Shown one piece after another: positions 1 through 9,300 of a stretch of DNA of 64,000 nucleotides (positions are counted from its first letter, which is position 1; each line of letters opens with the position of its first letter). Source of the stretch: Helicobacter monodelphidis (GTDB lineage Bacteria; Campylobacterota; Campylobacteria; Campylobacterales; Helicobacteraceae); NCBI RefSeq assembly GCF_003288845.1, contig NZ_NHYN01000004.1, positions 78,843 to 142,842 on the forward strand, given 5' to 3'. The position numbers and the translations under genes are program-made. A model generated the notes under the pieces. It worked only from the letters and a program-made list of their open reading frames with translations, was not told the DNA's origin and ran no database searches.

Positions 1-174
1 GTAGAAAAATCCGTATTGATTGTGAAAGTGAACAAATATTTTGCCTGGAAGGCTAATGCTTCACCCCCTAAAAAGGAAGGGTGGGTATTTTTAGATAAAT
101 TTACCAGTCTAAACTTTGAATCTTACCTTTTGGAAGTGCAAAAAGATAGCTTTTATTGTAATCTAATCGGATAA
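1..174 (+). CDS. possible 3' end of a protein with an SH3-like tail (partial, doubtful)
   Basis: Frame 1 is open from the window edge to a TAA at 172-174. The visible 57 residues include a stretch reading EGWVFLDKF, which resembles the GWV strand of bacterial SH3 domains. Against it: the last 74 bases run antisense through the well-supported 3' end of tolB, and no start is visible. A GC-rich inverted repeat (CACCC at 62-66 with GGGTG at 79-83) lies inside it. It could equally be chance open frame. Confidence 0.2.
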   Translation, partial: VEKSVLIVKVNKYFAWKANASPPKKEGWVFLDKFTSLNFESYLLEVQKDSFYCNLIG

Positions 175-1390
175 TGCCTAAGGAGCTTTGTGCAGGCGTG
201 TGCTTAATATATAAAATGGATTTACCATCTTTAGAAAATCTTGGCATTTGATTAATTCCACCATCTGTTAAGGGGCGAATAGCAGAACTTTTTGTGGAAG
301 CTAAAAAGAGGTTAAAGGAGTTGGGTGCGAATTCATTGCTCGAAGTCCGACTTGAGTAGACAATATAGTCTTCAAATGCGGTTGCTGCATTGCTATTATT
401 GCCATGATAAACAAGTTGTTCTACCCTTTCTGAACCATCAACGTCTGTTGTGAATACATTAGGGTAGCCTAAGCGATCTGAAACAAAAACAATCTTACTC
501 TCGTTACCAACAAAACTTGCACCTACATCAATACCTGCATAACGCGTGAGTTGCGTCAATTTTTTATTGCCTAAATTATAAAGATAAATATCAGATTGGC
601 TTGTTGGTGCCATTGTTAAAAGAAGTTTATTTCCATCTTTGCTGACATCTGATACAACAAGCATACCCTTGCTATTTAAGATTTGTTCTTCCTTTTTTGA
701 TTGAATATTATACTTAAAAAGTGTCGGACGCTTTAAATATTTTGTATAATAGAATTCTGTTTGCTCTTTATTTGCCCACTTAGGAAAGGTATTAAGCAAA
801 TTATTATCAATAAGAACACTTTGGAAGGTTAGGGTATAGTCGGCAAGTAAGATTTGTGTTCGCTTGGGGCTAATATATTTAGAGACAAGAACAAATCTCT
901 CCATCCATTCTAGTGAAGGAAAATTCAAGTGCTGATTAATATCAACCGCCATTTTATGTGCGAGTAATGGATAATGTGAATCTTGTCCCACACTATAACG
1001 TTTTGAAAAAATTTCTTGTCCTTTATTGACATCATAAAAATATAGCTGAGCTGAGATTGCTTTTCCGTCATACTTTGCATTCACTTTTGCAACAAAATGA
1101 ACAGCATTGGAGCGATATTTATCAAAATTCAATGCATTAAGATTACTTGGAGAAGTTTCTTCTTGAACACTAAAATGTCCACTGACCTTTAGATCTCCAA
1201 CTAGCATTTTATGGACACGTGCCACCATCGGCTTACTTTTGCTGTCACTTTGTATGTATTCAACGCTGATTGTTGGTAATGCCCCACTGCGCCTAATAAT
1301 CTCCATTGTTGCATCAATATCATTTGGTGCAGCTTTTAAAGAAGCAACCATCGCCAAAACAACAAGTCCAACCCATTGTATAAATCGCAT
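101..1390 (-). CDS. tolB: Tol-Pal system beta-propeller protein TolB
   Basis: Periplasmic component of the Tol-Pal envelope system, which links inner and outer membranes during division. The product of about 429 residues starts with a signal peptide (MRFIQW... ending near SLKAAP), followed by an N-terminal domain and a C-terminal six-bladed beta-propeller of WD40-like repeats with SKDGNKLLL, GNESKIVFVSDR and SKDGKSILY blades. I chose the ATG at 1390 because AGGGAG lies just upstream and the signal peptide begins there; an in-frame start at 1435 would add a non-signal extension. The pal gene normally follows tolB, but no start for it is visible in the remaining 100 bases. Confidence 0.92.
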   Translation of the reverse strand: MRFIQWVGLVVLAMVASLKAAPNDIDATMEIIRRSGALPTISVEYIQSDSKSKPMVARVHKMLVGDLKVSGHFSVQEETSPSNLNALNFDKYRSNAVHFVAKVNAKYDGKAISAQLYFYDVNKGQEIFSKRYSVGQDSHYPLLAHKMAVDINQHLNFPSLEWMERFVLVSKYISPKRTQILLADYTLTFQSVLIDNNLLNTFPKWANKEQTEFYYTKYLKRPTLFKYNIQSKKEEQILNSKGMLVVSDVSKDGNKLLLTMAPTSQSDIYLYNLGNKKLTQLTRYAGIDVGASFVGNESKIVFVSDRLGYPNVFTTDVDGSERVEQLVYHGNNSNAATAFEDYIVYSSRTSSNEFAPNSFNLFLASTKSSAIRPLTDGGINQMPRFSKDGKSILYIKHTPAQSSLGIIRLDYNKSYLFALPKGKIQSLDW

Positions 1391-1524
1391 TCTGACTCCC
1401 TTAGTTTTATAGAATAATAGATGAAATTGTAGCATACTTTCTGTAATGAATATAGAAAGTAGATTACTCCATCCTATGGAATAAACTTTGCTTGTTTGCT
1501 GATATAATCAGAAAGGAGCAAAGT

Positions 1525-1668
1525 ATGTTTCGATTAATTTTTGCCTTAGTTATCGTACTATCTGCTGTTTTAAGCGGTTTGTTGTGGGCGGACGATCATT
1601 TTTTAAACTCCAGTTATTGTGAAGGCAAAAATAGCCTCTTATGTCTGGATTCAAGAATATGGCACTAA
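1525..1668 (+). CDS. very small secreted peptide (47 aa)
   Basis: A 47-codon ORF begins with ATG at 1525 behind a strong ribosome-binding site (AAAGGAG at about 1513-1519). The product has a typical signal peptide (MFRLIFALVIVLSAVLSG, probable cleavage after LLWA) and a mature part of about 25 residues with two cysteines (SSYCEG and LLCLD). It lies alone on the plus strand between tolB and prfA, both on the minus strand. I recognise no family. The good SD and signal peptide support a real gene; function is unknown. Confidence 0.5.
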   Translation: MFRLIFALVIVLSAVLSGLLWADDHFLNSSYCEGKNSLLCLDSRIWH

Positions 1669-1704
1669 AGTAAATATAGTTTGAGTAAATGTAATTATCA
1701 GCCC

Positions 1705-2769
1705 TTAGGAAATTTCTTGCAGTATCTCCGCTTGAAAATGGGTAACGATTGGGTCGATAACACCATCAAAATTCCCGCTAAGCATAATTTCTTCAAGACT
1801 GTAAAGTGTCAAGCCAACGCGGTGGTCAGTTAGTCTATTTTGCGGGTAGTTATATGTGCGAATACGTTCGCTACGATCGCCACTGCCGACTTGCGTACGC
1901 CTTGCCTCAGAGTTTTCCCTGGTCTGTGCTTCTAGTTCTGCCTCATAGATACGAGCTTTTAGAATTTTCAATGCCTTATCTTTATTTTTGTGCTGAGATT
2001 TTTCATCTTGCATCGACACTGAAATACCTGTTGGAATATGTGTGATTCTTACTGCTGAATCTGTTGTGTTCACGCATTGTCCGCCGTGTCCACCCGCCCT
2101 AAAAACCTCTATACGTAAATCATTGGGGTTAATAACAACTTCAACATCATCAACTTCTGGCATAATTGCCACTGTGATGGCTGAAGTATGGATTCTACCT
2201 TGAGATTCCGTTTCTGGAACTCTTTGTACACGATGTGTTCCGCCTTCATATTTTAAGCGCGAATAAGCACCGTTTCCTTTCACGAGAGCAATGACTTCTT
2301 TGTAGCCACCTACATTATTTTCGTTGGAGCTGATTATTTCAACCTTCCACCCTTTAGTATCCGCATAGCGACAATACGCCTTAAATAAGTCGCCTACAAA
2401 AATTCCCGCTTCATCACCGCCTGTTCCTGCACGAATTTCGAGGTAAATATTTTTATCATCATTAGGGTCCTTAGGGATAAGAAGAATTTTAATCTCAGAT
2501 TCTAGTCTCTCTAGCTTCCCCTCGATCTCCTTATTTTCCTCTTTGGCGAGGTCCCCTAACTCTTTATCATCAAAGAGCAACTTATTGTCTTCATAGCATT
2601 TTTTAGATTCCAGATATTCACGTGCTTTAATAACAAGTAATTCTAAAGAACTTTGTTCTTTGCTTAATTGTGTCATTTTCTTAATGTCATTCATCACCTC
2701 TGGAGAAAGAAGGAGCGATGAGATTTCCGAATAGCGGTCGATAAAAGGCTGAAGTTTACTTGCAAACAT
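1705..2769 (-). CDS. prfA: peptide chain release factor 1
   Basis: RF1 recognises UAA and UAG stop codons in the ribosomal A site and triggers peptide release. The 354-residue product is full length. The catalytic GGQ motif is in [10 protein letters not shown], near residue 228, and the codon-recognition loop lies in the preceding [14 protein letters not shown] region; the usual C-terminal [14 protein letters not shown] follows. The start is 7 bases after the rpsT stop on the same strand, so the two genes probably form one transcript, as in other Helicobacter. Confidence 0.97.
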   Translation of the reverse strand: MFASKLQPFIDRYSEISSLLLSPEVMNDIKKMTQLSKEQSSLELLVIKAREYLESKKCYEDNKLLFDDKELGDLAKEENKEIEGKLERLESEIKILLIPKDPNDDKNIYLEIRAGTGGDEAGIFVGDLFKAYCRYADTKGWKVEIISSNENNVGGYKEVIALVKGNGAYSRLKYEGGTHRVQRVPETESQGRIHTSAITVAIMPEVDDVEVVINPNDLRIEVFRAGGHGGQCVNTTDSAVRITHIPTGISVSMQDEKSQHKNKDKALKILKARIYEAELEAQTRENSEARRTQVGSGDRSERIRTYNYPQNRLTDHRVGLTLYSLEEIMLSGNFDGVIDPIVTHFQAEILQEIS

Positions 2770-2775
2770 TTAAAA

Positions 2776-3051
2776 TTATGCTGCCTTTATTGCAAATTTT
2801 TTAAGTGTCGCATTTAAACGACTGACTTTTCTTGCAGCAGAATTCTTGCTTAAAATTCCTTTACTTACAAATTTGTGTAAGTCTTTATTTGCAACTTTAA
2901 AGCACTCTTGAGCTTTAGGTAAATCATTTGCTTCAATTGCCTCTCTTAACGCACGTACAATGTTTTTGATGCGGGTTCGATAGTAACGATTACGTTCTGT
3001 TCGTTTAAGAGTCTGCCTGATTCTTTTCTCCGCTGATTTATGATTAGCCAT
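2776..3051 (-). CDS. rpsT: 30S ribosomal protein S20
   Basis: Primary 16S rRNA-binding protein of the small subunit. The 91-residue product begins [13 protein letters not shown], the S20 signature, and is Lys/Arg-rich and helical throughout. The ATG at 3051 has AAAGGA 8 bases upstream; an in-frame ATG at 3069 would precede this ribosome-binding site and is unlikely. prfA follows immediately. Confidence 0.97.
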   Translation of the reverse strand: MANHKSAEKRIRQTLKRTERNRYYRTRIKNIVRALREAIEANDLPKAQECFKVANKDLHKFVSKGILSKNSAARKVSRLNATLKKFAIKAA

Positions 3052-3242
3052 AACAAATCCTTTCGACAAAAATTTATAAAAATTTCAAACAGACATTCTA
3101 TCCTATTTTTAATTAATCCTGTATTAATTTTAATAAAATTATTTTGGCTTAAACCTATCTTTTTAAGAAATAAATTCATTTTTAAGGGAATATGCTTTAA
3201 AATGTCGCCGTTTTTTTACGATCTGGTATGAGGTAAGAATTA

Positions 3243-3266
3243 AAAGTGTAATTTAAATTACACTTT
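3243..3266. promoter_or_regulatory. perfect 24-bp palindrome, CmeR-like operator of the efflux operon
   Basis: Bases 3243-3266 are a perfect inverted repeat: the arm AAAGTGTAATTT is followed directly by its reverse complement. The core TGTAAT-N4-ATTACA matches the layout of the CmeR operator of Campylobacter jejuni (TGTAAT-AAAT-ATTACA), a TetR-family site that represses cmeABC. It lies 105 bp upstream of the cmeA start, in the only promoter region of the operon. The binding protein is inferred; no regulator gene is adjacent here. Confidence 0.6.
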
Positions 3267-3302
3267 ATTAGGAATCATAATGTATCATTTTGCCGTTGAT
3301 GT

Positions 3303-3315
3303 TGTAAATTTTACA
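3303..3315. promoter_or_regulatory. second, shorter TGTAA/TTACA inverted repeat upstream of cmeA
   Basis: TGTAA and TTACA separated by 3 bases, 55 bp before the cmeA start. It shares the outer TGTA/TACA bases with the long palindrome at 3243-3266 and could be a weaker half of a two-site operator. The repeat is short, and AT-rich DNA produces such matches by chance. Confidence 0.35.
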
Positions 3316-3370
3316 TTATTAATACAATGAAATGTACCTTGTTTATGGTATCTAAGTAAAGAGGTTGACG

Positions 3371-4525
3371 ATGAAATTGATGTCATTCAAAAAAAATATA
3401 GCACTACTTTTATGTGGCGTAGTGTTTTTAGGTGGTTGTGGTGGCTCTGAGGAGGCAAAAAATGCACAAGGAGTTGCAGGAAAAGGTGCTGGGCAACAAA
3501 TGCCGGCAATCAAAGCAAATACAATGCAAATTTCTAAGGGCGACCAACCCTTGCAATTTGAATATCCTGCAAGAGTGCGTAGTATTGGGACGGTTGAAGT
3601 ATATGCTAAAGTGTCTGGAACGCTTTTGGAGCAACTTTATACAGAGGGGCAGTATGTTGAACAAGGAACTCCCCTGTATAAAATTGATCCAGATAAATAT
3701 CAAGCAACATATCAAGAGGCATTGGCAGCACTAGAGGTGAGAAAAGCAAATTTGATGCAAGCTGAAAGAAATTGGGAACGTTCTAGCACTCTTTTTGAGC
3801 AAAAAGCTCTTAGTCAAAAGGAAAAAGATGACGCGTTGGCTGCTTATGAGTCTGCAAAAGCAAATGTTACTAATGCTGAAGCAACTTTACAAAGAGCCGA
3901 ATTAGATTTGGGTTACACAACAATTACAGCCCCAATTAGTGGAATGAGTGGTATGAAATTGCAGGATATCGGGACTTATGTTGGTATTAGTGGAAATTCT
4001 ACAGTAACGACAATTACACAAGTTGCACCCATTCATATTGAATTTGCTGTTGCAGACATTACCCTGATGAATACTATTGCACGTATGCGTTCAGGGGGAT
4101 TAAGCACGGAAGAGATTAAAATTAAGGTTCTTGACAGAATGAATAATGTCCTTGATGAAGGTGTGATTGACTTTATTGATAGTCGTATTGATGAAACAAT
4201 TGGGAGCGTGAAATTACGTGCGATTGTCCCTAATGAGAAAAAAATGCTTATGCCTGGACAGTTTGTGCGCGTTGGAGTGGAGGGTGTGAAGCTTCAAAAT
4301 GCTGCAACAATTCCACAAAAAGCGATTCTGCAAACTTCACAAGGTGTTTTTATCTACTTGCTTAAGGAAGGAAAAGCACAGATGGTGCCTGTTAGCATTG
4401 AACAATCAATCGGTTCAGATTTTGTTGTCACGGGGCTTTTTGAAGATGGCGATGAATTAATCTTAAATAACCTAATGATGATTCGCCCTAATGCACCTGT
4501 ACAAGCAGACAATGGGGGCAAATAA
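3371..4525 (+). CDS. cmeA: RND efflux periplasmic adaptor (membrane fusion) lipoprotein, CmeA/HefB type
   Basis: Adaptor that couples an RND pump to an outer-membrane channel. The 384-residue product has a lipoprotein signal ending in the lipobox LGGC (Cys about 23). A lipoyl half-motif (IGTVEVYAKVSGTLLEQL), a coiled-coil hairpin (about 95-160), the second lipoyl half (TTITAPISGMSG) and a beta-barrel (MLMPGQFVRVGVEG) follow, the HlyD/AcrA order. I chose ATG 3371 (AAGAGG upstream) over an in-frame TTG at 3365. Its TAA overlaps the cmeB ATG by one base, so the genes are translationally coupled. The upstream palindrome probably controls the operon. Confidence 0.93.
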   Translation: MKLMSFKKNIALLLCGVVFLGGCGGSEEAKNAQGVAGKGAGQQMPAIKANTMQISKGDQPLQFEYPARVRSIGTVEVYAKVSGTLLEQLYTEGQYVEQGTPLYKIDPDKYQATYQEALAALEVRKANLMQAERNWERSSTLFEQKALSQKEKDDALAAYESAKANVTNAEATLQRAELDLGYTTITAPISGMSGMKLQDIGTYVGISGNSTVTTITQVAPIHIEFAVADITLMNTIARMRSGGLSTEEIKIKVLDRMNNVLDEGVIDFIDSRIDETIGSVKLRAIVPNEKKMLMPGQFVRVGVEGVKLQNAATIPQKAILQTSQGVFIYLLKEGKAQMVPVSIEQSIGSDFVVTGLFEDGDELILNNLMMIRPNAPVQADNGGK

Positions 4526-7500
4526 TGTTTTCAAAATTCTTTATTGAGAGACCCATTTTTGCGACCGTTATTTCTATCATTATCGTCATTGCTGGAGGAC
4601 TCTCTATCTATAATATGTCAATTGAGGAATATCCACAGGTTACGCCACCTCAAGTGAGTATTTCAACAATGTATCCGGGTGCTGATGCTGAAACGCTTGC
4701 AAATCTTGTTATTGCACCTATTGAGCAAGCCGTCAATGGGGTGGAGAATATGATTTATATTTCCTCTGTGGCAACAGCAAGCGGTATGGCAAGTATTAAT
4801 GTTTATTTTGAGATTGGTACTGACCCAGATTTAGCGACAATTGATGTTAACAATCGGTTGCAATCTGTAATGAGCACTCTTCCTGTAGAGGTGCAGCAAC
4901 AAGGTATTACGGCAAGAAAACGTTCATCAAGTATTTTAGAGATTGTTTCTATTTACTCACCTGATGATTCAAGAGATGTTATTTTTCTTTCCAATTATGC
5001 TTTGATCAATGTCTTAGATGATTTAAAGAGGGTAAAAGGCGTAGGTGATGCACAAATTTTTGGTAGCAAAGATTATTCTATCCGTGTTTGGATGCGTCCT
5101 GACAAACTTGCCTCTTTTGGAATTACTGTTTCTGAAGTTATGGCGGCTATCAAGGAGCAGAATGCTCAATTTGCAACTGGGCAGTTTGGACAAGAACCGA
5201 TAGCCTCCAAACCAATGTTTACGTACACTCTTACAACAAAGGGGAGATTAGTTGATGCTGAAGAATTTGGTAATATTATTATTAAAGCACAGAATGACGG
5301 AAGTTTTTTGCGTTTAAAAGATGTTGCAAATGTTGAGCTTGGAGCTGCCAATTATAGTTTTGAGGCAAGTTTTAATGGTAAGCCCACCATTCCTGTAGCG
5401 ATATTTTTGCAATCTGGTGCAAATGCACTTGAAGTTTCAGAGCTTGTTAATAAAAGATTGACAGAAATAGCACAACGTTTTCCACAAGGGGTAGCCCATG
5501 AAATTTCTTTTGATACAACGAAGTTTGTGAATGTCGCTATTAATGAGGTTGTAAAAACTTTCATTGAAGCTATTTTGCTGGTTGCTATCATTGTTTATTT
5601 GTTCTTGCAAAATATGCGAACAACAATTATTCCTCTGCTTGCCGTGCCGGTATCTATTATTGGTGCATTTGCCGGAATGATGGTTTTAGGATTCTCCATT
5701 AACCTCCTTACGCTTTTTGGGCTGGTGTTAGCCATTGGTATCGTTGTTGATGATGCCATTATTGTTATTGAGAATGTTGAAAGAATCCATCGATCGCAAG
5801 GGCTTTCAATTAAAGATGCAACCATTGAGGCGATGCGTGAAATTGTATCTCCTGTTATTTCTATTGTTTTGGTACTTTCGGCAGTGTTTATTCCTGTCTC
5901 ATTTTTGGGTGGCTTTACGGGGCAAATGTATAAGCAGTTTGCAGTAACTATTGTGATTTCAGTTGTGCTTTCTGGATTTGTCGCATTAACACTTACTCCA
6001 GCATTATGTACGATTTTTATCAAAGAAAAAGAGCCAAAACCTTTTTGGTTTGTGCGAAAGTTTAATGAATTTTTTGATTGGTCGACAGAGATGTATGTGA
6101 AAGGTGTTCGTTTTGTTTTGCATCATATATTTTTAAGCCTCCTTGCTATTGCATTGATTTTTGCAACAGCATATGCACTTTTTTCAAGGTTACCTAGTTC
6201 TCTTGTACCTCCAGAAGATAAAGGGACTATTTTTGGTGTGGCTATTCTTCCTCCTGCTTCCTCTTTGGGAAGGACGATTGAAGTTCGTGATGAGGTTGTT
6301 CAAACCTTGATGGCAAACCCAAATGTTAAATATGTGACCGCCTTTGGTGGATTTGACTTTTTGAATGCAGCTTTGAAATCTGATGCTTCAGCATTCTTTG
6401 TCTCGTTGCAGGATTGGGATCAAAGGAAAGATGCAATGGCACACGCTCAAGTTATTGCACAGCAATTAACCGGTATGTTTATGGGAACAAATAAAGAGGC
6501 GATTGTAATGCTTTTGAATCCGCCACCTATTATGGGTTTGAGTATAACAGGAGGATTTGAAATTTATGTGCAGAATCGTGCAGGAACAGGCTATGAAGAA
6601 TTAAATAAACGTGTTCAGGCGATTATTGCAAAAGCTTCACAGCGTCCAGAGTTGACTAATTTACGCACAGGATTAGATTTAAATACTCCTCAATTCTATG
6701 TTGATTTAGATAGAGAAAAGGCAAAAGCCGCTGGTGTAAGTGTAAGCGAAGTTTTTAGTACAATGCAAATTATTTTTGGTAGTGCATACATCAATGATTT
6801 CAATCTTTATGGACGTCCTTATAAAGTCTATATTCAATCTGATGGCTCTTATCGCAGTGGTCCTGAACGTTTGAATGAAGTTTTTGTTCGTTCCAATAGT
6901 GGTGAAATGGTGCCTTTAAGTTCTTTACTCTCTTTTAATCGTATTACAGGTGCTAGTATTATGAATCGTTTTAATCTTTTTCCAGCAGCACAGATTACAG
7001 GAGAACCAAAACCAGGATTTACCTCAGGTGACGCAATTAAGGCGATTGAAGAAGTAGCAAACGAAGTTTTAGATGAAGGTTATACGATTGAATGGGCGGG
7101 TAGTTCTTATCAAGAACGACAAATTAGTGGTTCTAGTATGAATGCGTTTATTTTTGCACTTATTTTCGTATTCTTAATTTTGGCAGCACAATATGAACGA
7201 TGGTTATTACCTTTTGCTGTGATCACTGCCGTGCCTTTTGCGGTATTTGGTGCAATTTTATTCACATTTATGGGGAATTTGATTGACCCACGTATTAGCA
7301 ATGATATTTACTTCCAGATTGGATTGGTTGTGCTGATTGGTTTATCTGCTAAAAATGCAATTTTGATTGTTGAATTTGCTATGGAGCAAAGAAATGCAGG
7401 TAAAGATTTAATTGAGGCGGCTTTAGAGGGAGCAAGATTGCGTTTTAGACCGATTGTGATGACTTCGCTTGCTTTTGGAATTGGTGTAATTCCGCTTGTA

Positions 7501-7665
7501 TTAAGTTCTGGTGCGGGCGCTGCTTCAAGACATTCAATTGGGGTAGGCGTCTTGGGAGGAATTACTGCGGCTTCTACAATCGCAATTTTCTTTGTCCCAC
7601 TTTTTTATGTTTTATTTGAACGTCTCAATGATATTGTACGCGGCAAAAAAGCGACGCAATCATGA
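4525..7665 (+). CDS. cmeB: RND multidrug efflux transporter, HAE1 family (CmeB/HefC type)
   Basis: Inner-membrane proton/drug antiporter of a tripartite efflux pump that exports antibiotics and bile salts. The 1046-residue length is normal. The N-terminus FSKFFIERPIFATV is characteristic. Twelve TM segments flank two large periplasmic loops, and TM4 carries the proton-relay Asp pair in AIGIVVDDAIIVIEN (about residues 407-408). TM10 has the partner Lys in GLSAKNAILIVEFA. Nothing looks degraded. It overlaps cmeA by 1 base and its TGA lies 11 bp before the chosen cmeC start. Confidence 0.97.
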   Translation: MFSKFFIERPIFATVISIIIVIAGGLSIYNMSIEEYPQVTPPQVSISTMYPGADAETLANLVIAPIEQAVNGVENMIYISSVATASGMASINVYFEIGTDPDLATIDVNNRLQSVMSTLPVEVQQQGITARKRSSSILEIVSIYSPDDSRDVIFLSNYALINVLDDLKRVKGVGDAQIFGSKDYSIRVWMRPDKLASFGITVSEVMAAIKEQNAQFATGQFGQEPIASKPMFTYTLTTKGRLVDAEEFGNIIIKAQNDGSFLRLKDVANVELGAANYSFEASFNGKPTIPVAIFLQSGANALEVSELVNKRLTEIAQRFPQGVAHEISFDTTKFVNVAINEVVKTFIEAILLVAIIVYLFLQNMRTTIIPLLAVPVSIIGAFAGMMVLGFSINLLTLFGLVLAIGIVVDDAIIVIENVERIHRSQGLSIKDATIEAMREIVSPVISIVLVLSAVFIPVSFLGGFTGQMYKQFAVTIVISVVLSGFVALTLTPALCTIFIKEKEPKPFWFVRKFNEFFDWSTEMYVKGVRFVLHHIFLSLLAIALIFATAYALFSRLPSSLVPPEDKGTIFGVAILPPASSLGRTIEVRDEVVQTLMANPNVKYVTAFGGFDFLNAALKSDASAFFVSLQDWDQRKDAMAHAQVIAQQLTGMFMGTNKEAIVMLLNPPPIMGLSITGGFEIYVQNRAGTGYEELNKRVQAIIAKASQRPELTNLRTGLDLNTPQFYVDLDREKAKAAGVSVSEVFSTMQIIFGSAYINDFNLYGRPYKVYIQSDGSYRSGPERLNEVFVRSNSGEMVPLSSLLSFNRITGASIMNRFNLFPAAQITGEPKPGFTSGDAIKAIEEVANEVLDEGYTIEWAGSSYQERQISGSSMNAFIFALIFVFLILAAQYERWLLPFAVITAVPFAVFGAILFTFMGNLIDPRISNDIYFQIGLVVLIGLSAKNAILIVEFAMEQRNAGKDLIEAALEGARLRFRPIVMTSLAFGIGVIPLVLSSGAGAASRHSIGVGVLGGITAASTIAIFFVPLFYVLFERLNDIVRGKKATQS

Positions 7666-7676
7666 TAAGGATAGAG

Positions 7677-9131
7677 ATGAAAAAAAATCTTCTAGTGAAT
7701 ACCTTTATTGGGCTATTGTTGGCGGGTTGTTCTTTAACTCCAGAGTTAAAGAAAGAAGTTTTAGATACCCCCACAAATTATGAAACTCTTGATGGGAGTC
7801 ATTCCCTTAGCGTGGGTATTACTCCCAGTAATAGAGCTTTAAGTAATCAATGGTGGGAGGATTTTGGTGATTCTAATCTTAACCTCCTTGTTGAGGAGGC
7901 ATTGCGTAAGAATACAGATTATGCAATTGCCGCTTCTCGTGTTTTACAGGCACGTGCTGTGCTAGGTATGGCAAATGCAGATTTTTTTCCAACAATTGGT
8001 TATAACGGAAATTTTGCCCAGAATCAGTATTCAGCAGATTCTGACCCTAGAGGAATGGGCGGAGGTAGCGTTGGTGCGTTTTCTTTGAGTGCTGTTTTGA
8101 GTTATGAGATAGATTTATGGGGAAGAGTAAGAGAGAGTAGCAAGGCTGCAACTGCTTCATTGCTTGCAATTGCAGCTAATCAAGAAACGGTTCGTTTGAG
8201 TGTTATTTCAGGTGTAATTGATACTTATTTTTTACTTTTGAATCTTGAAAATCAAAGAAAAATCTTAGAATCAACTGTTAAAACCTATGAAGAAAGTTAT
8301 CAGTATCGACTGAAGCAATATCAAGTGGGTGGAATTGAAGAAATTGTTTTGCAACAATCCAAGGTGCAACTAGAAAGTGCTAAGGCGAATCTATATGCAA
8401 TTATTCGTCAAAAAAGTGAGGTAGTGAGTTCTCTTAGCATTTTGTTAGGACGCAGTGCACGTGAGATTGTAGCAGGAGAGATGAGAATTAGTCAATCTTT
8501 ACCATCAGATGTGCCTGTTGTGCCTCTAGCAACGCCTTCAACGCTTATTTCTCACCGCCCAGATATCAAAATGGCAGAAGAAAATTTATTAGCTGCAAAT
8601 CATTCTATTGGCGTTGCAAAGGCATCGTATTTTCCGATACTTTCTCTTTCTGCATTAGCAGGATTGAGTTCGTCTGAAATGGGAAAGCTCTTTGGGGCAA
8701 CAACAGGAAGTGTGGGGTTGGGCGTGCAGGGTCCAATCTATGATTTTGGTAAGACTTCTAATCGTGTTTTAGAAGCAGAAGCAAAGAAGGAAGAAGCTTT
8801 GATTAATTATCGTGCAACAATCGCAAAGGCTTTTTCTGAGGTTAAAGATGCACTTGTAGCAAGGGAAAATTCTGAAAAGCGACTGAATGCAATTATTGCA
8901 CAAGCAAAATCGCAAGAAAGAGTTTATCAAATTGCAAAGACACGATTTGAAGCTGGTTATACAACGCATTTAGAATTGCTTGATGCAGAAAGGGGATGGC
9001 TAAGTGTACAATTAGAATTGAGTGTTGCTAAAGCTGACCTCTTAAGCTCTGCATTAAGCATTTATAAGGCTTTAGGTGGTGGCTTTGAAGCACGACGTTT
9101 AGAAGAGAAAACAATGTATGAACGACCATAA
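7677..9131 (+). CDS. cmeC: outer-membrane efflux channel lipoprotein, TolC/NodT family (CmeC/HefA type)
   Basis: Outer-membrane exit duct of the pump. The 484-residue product starts MKKNLLVNTFIGLLLAGC, a lipoprotein signal with LAGC lipobox (Cys 18), and contains two OEP repeats, with SNQWWEDFGDSNLN and the LGLGVQGPIYDFGKTSNRV region typical of NodT-family lipoproteins. ATG 7677 has AAGGA 7 bp upstream and places the signal correctly; the alternative ATG at 7662 overlaps the cmeB stop. It is the last gene of the operon; a weak A/T hairpin (9211-9227) lies downstream. Confidence 0.93.
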   Translation: MKKNLLVNTFIGLLLAGCSLTPELKKEVLDTPTNYETLDGSHSLSVGITPSNRALSNQWWEDFGDSNLNLLVEEALRKNTDYAIAASRVLQARAVLGMANADFFPTIGYNGNFAQNQYSADSDPRGMGGGSVGAFSLSAVLSYEIDLWGRVRESSKAATASLLAIAANQETVRLSVISGVIDTYFLLLNLENQRKILESTVKTYEESYQYRLKQYQVGGIEEIVLQQSKVQLESAKANLYAIIRQKSEVVSSLSILLGRSAREIVAGEMRISQSLPSDVPVVPLATPSTLISHRPDIKMAEENLLAANHSIGVAKASYFPILSLSALAGLSSSEMGKLFGATTGSVGLGVQGPIYDFGKTSNRVLEAEAKKEEALINYRATIAKAFSEVKDALVARENSEKRLNAIIAQAKSQERVYQIAKTRFEAGYTTHLELLDAERGWLSVQLELSVAKADLLSSALSIYKALGGGFEARRLEEKTMYERP

Positions 9132-9300
9132 ATATTGTTACCTGTTTCTTTTTGATACTTTTTTGAGATAGTATTATAGGAACGGGTAGCTAAAAACTGG
9201 ATATTTATCTAAAAAAGTTCCTTTTTTCTCTTAAAATAACCTCGTTTGTAAGTAAAATTAGTTATGCTTAGAGAATGGAATTTTGCAAAAGGAGTTTGAA

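Noticed and set aside
3040..3231. Small ORFs on both strands (also 2946-3179 minus) between rpsT and cmeA
   Set aside because: They start inside rpsT, have no ribosome-binding site, and consist of AT-rich random-looking residues.
5595..6023. 142-codon minus-strand ORF antisense to cmeB
   Set aside because: Mirror frame of TM-coding sequence in cmeB; no SD or recognisable product.
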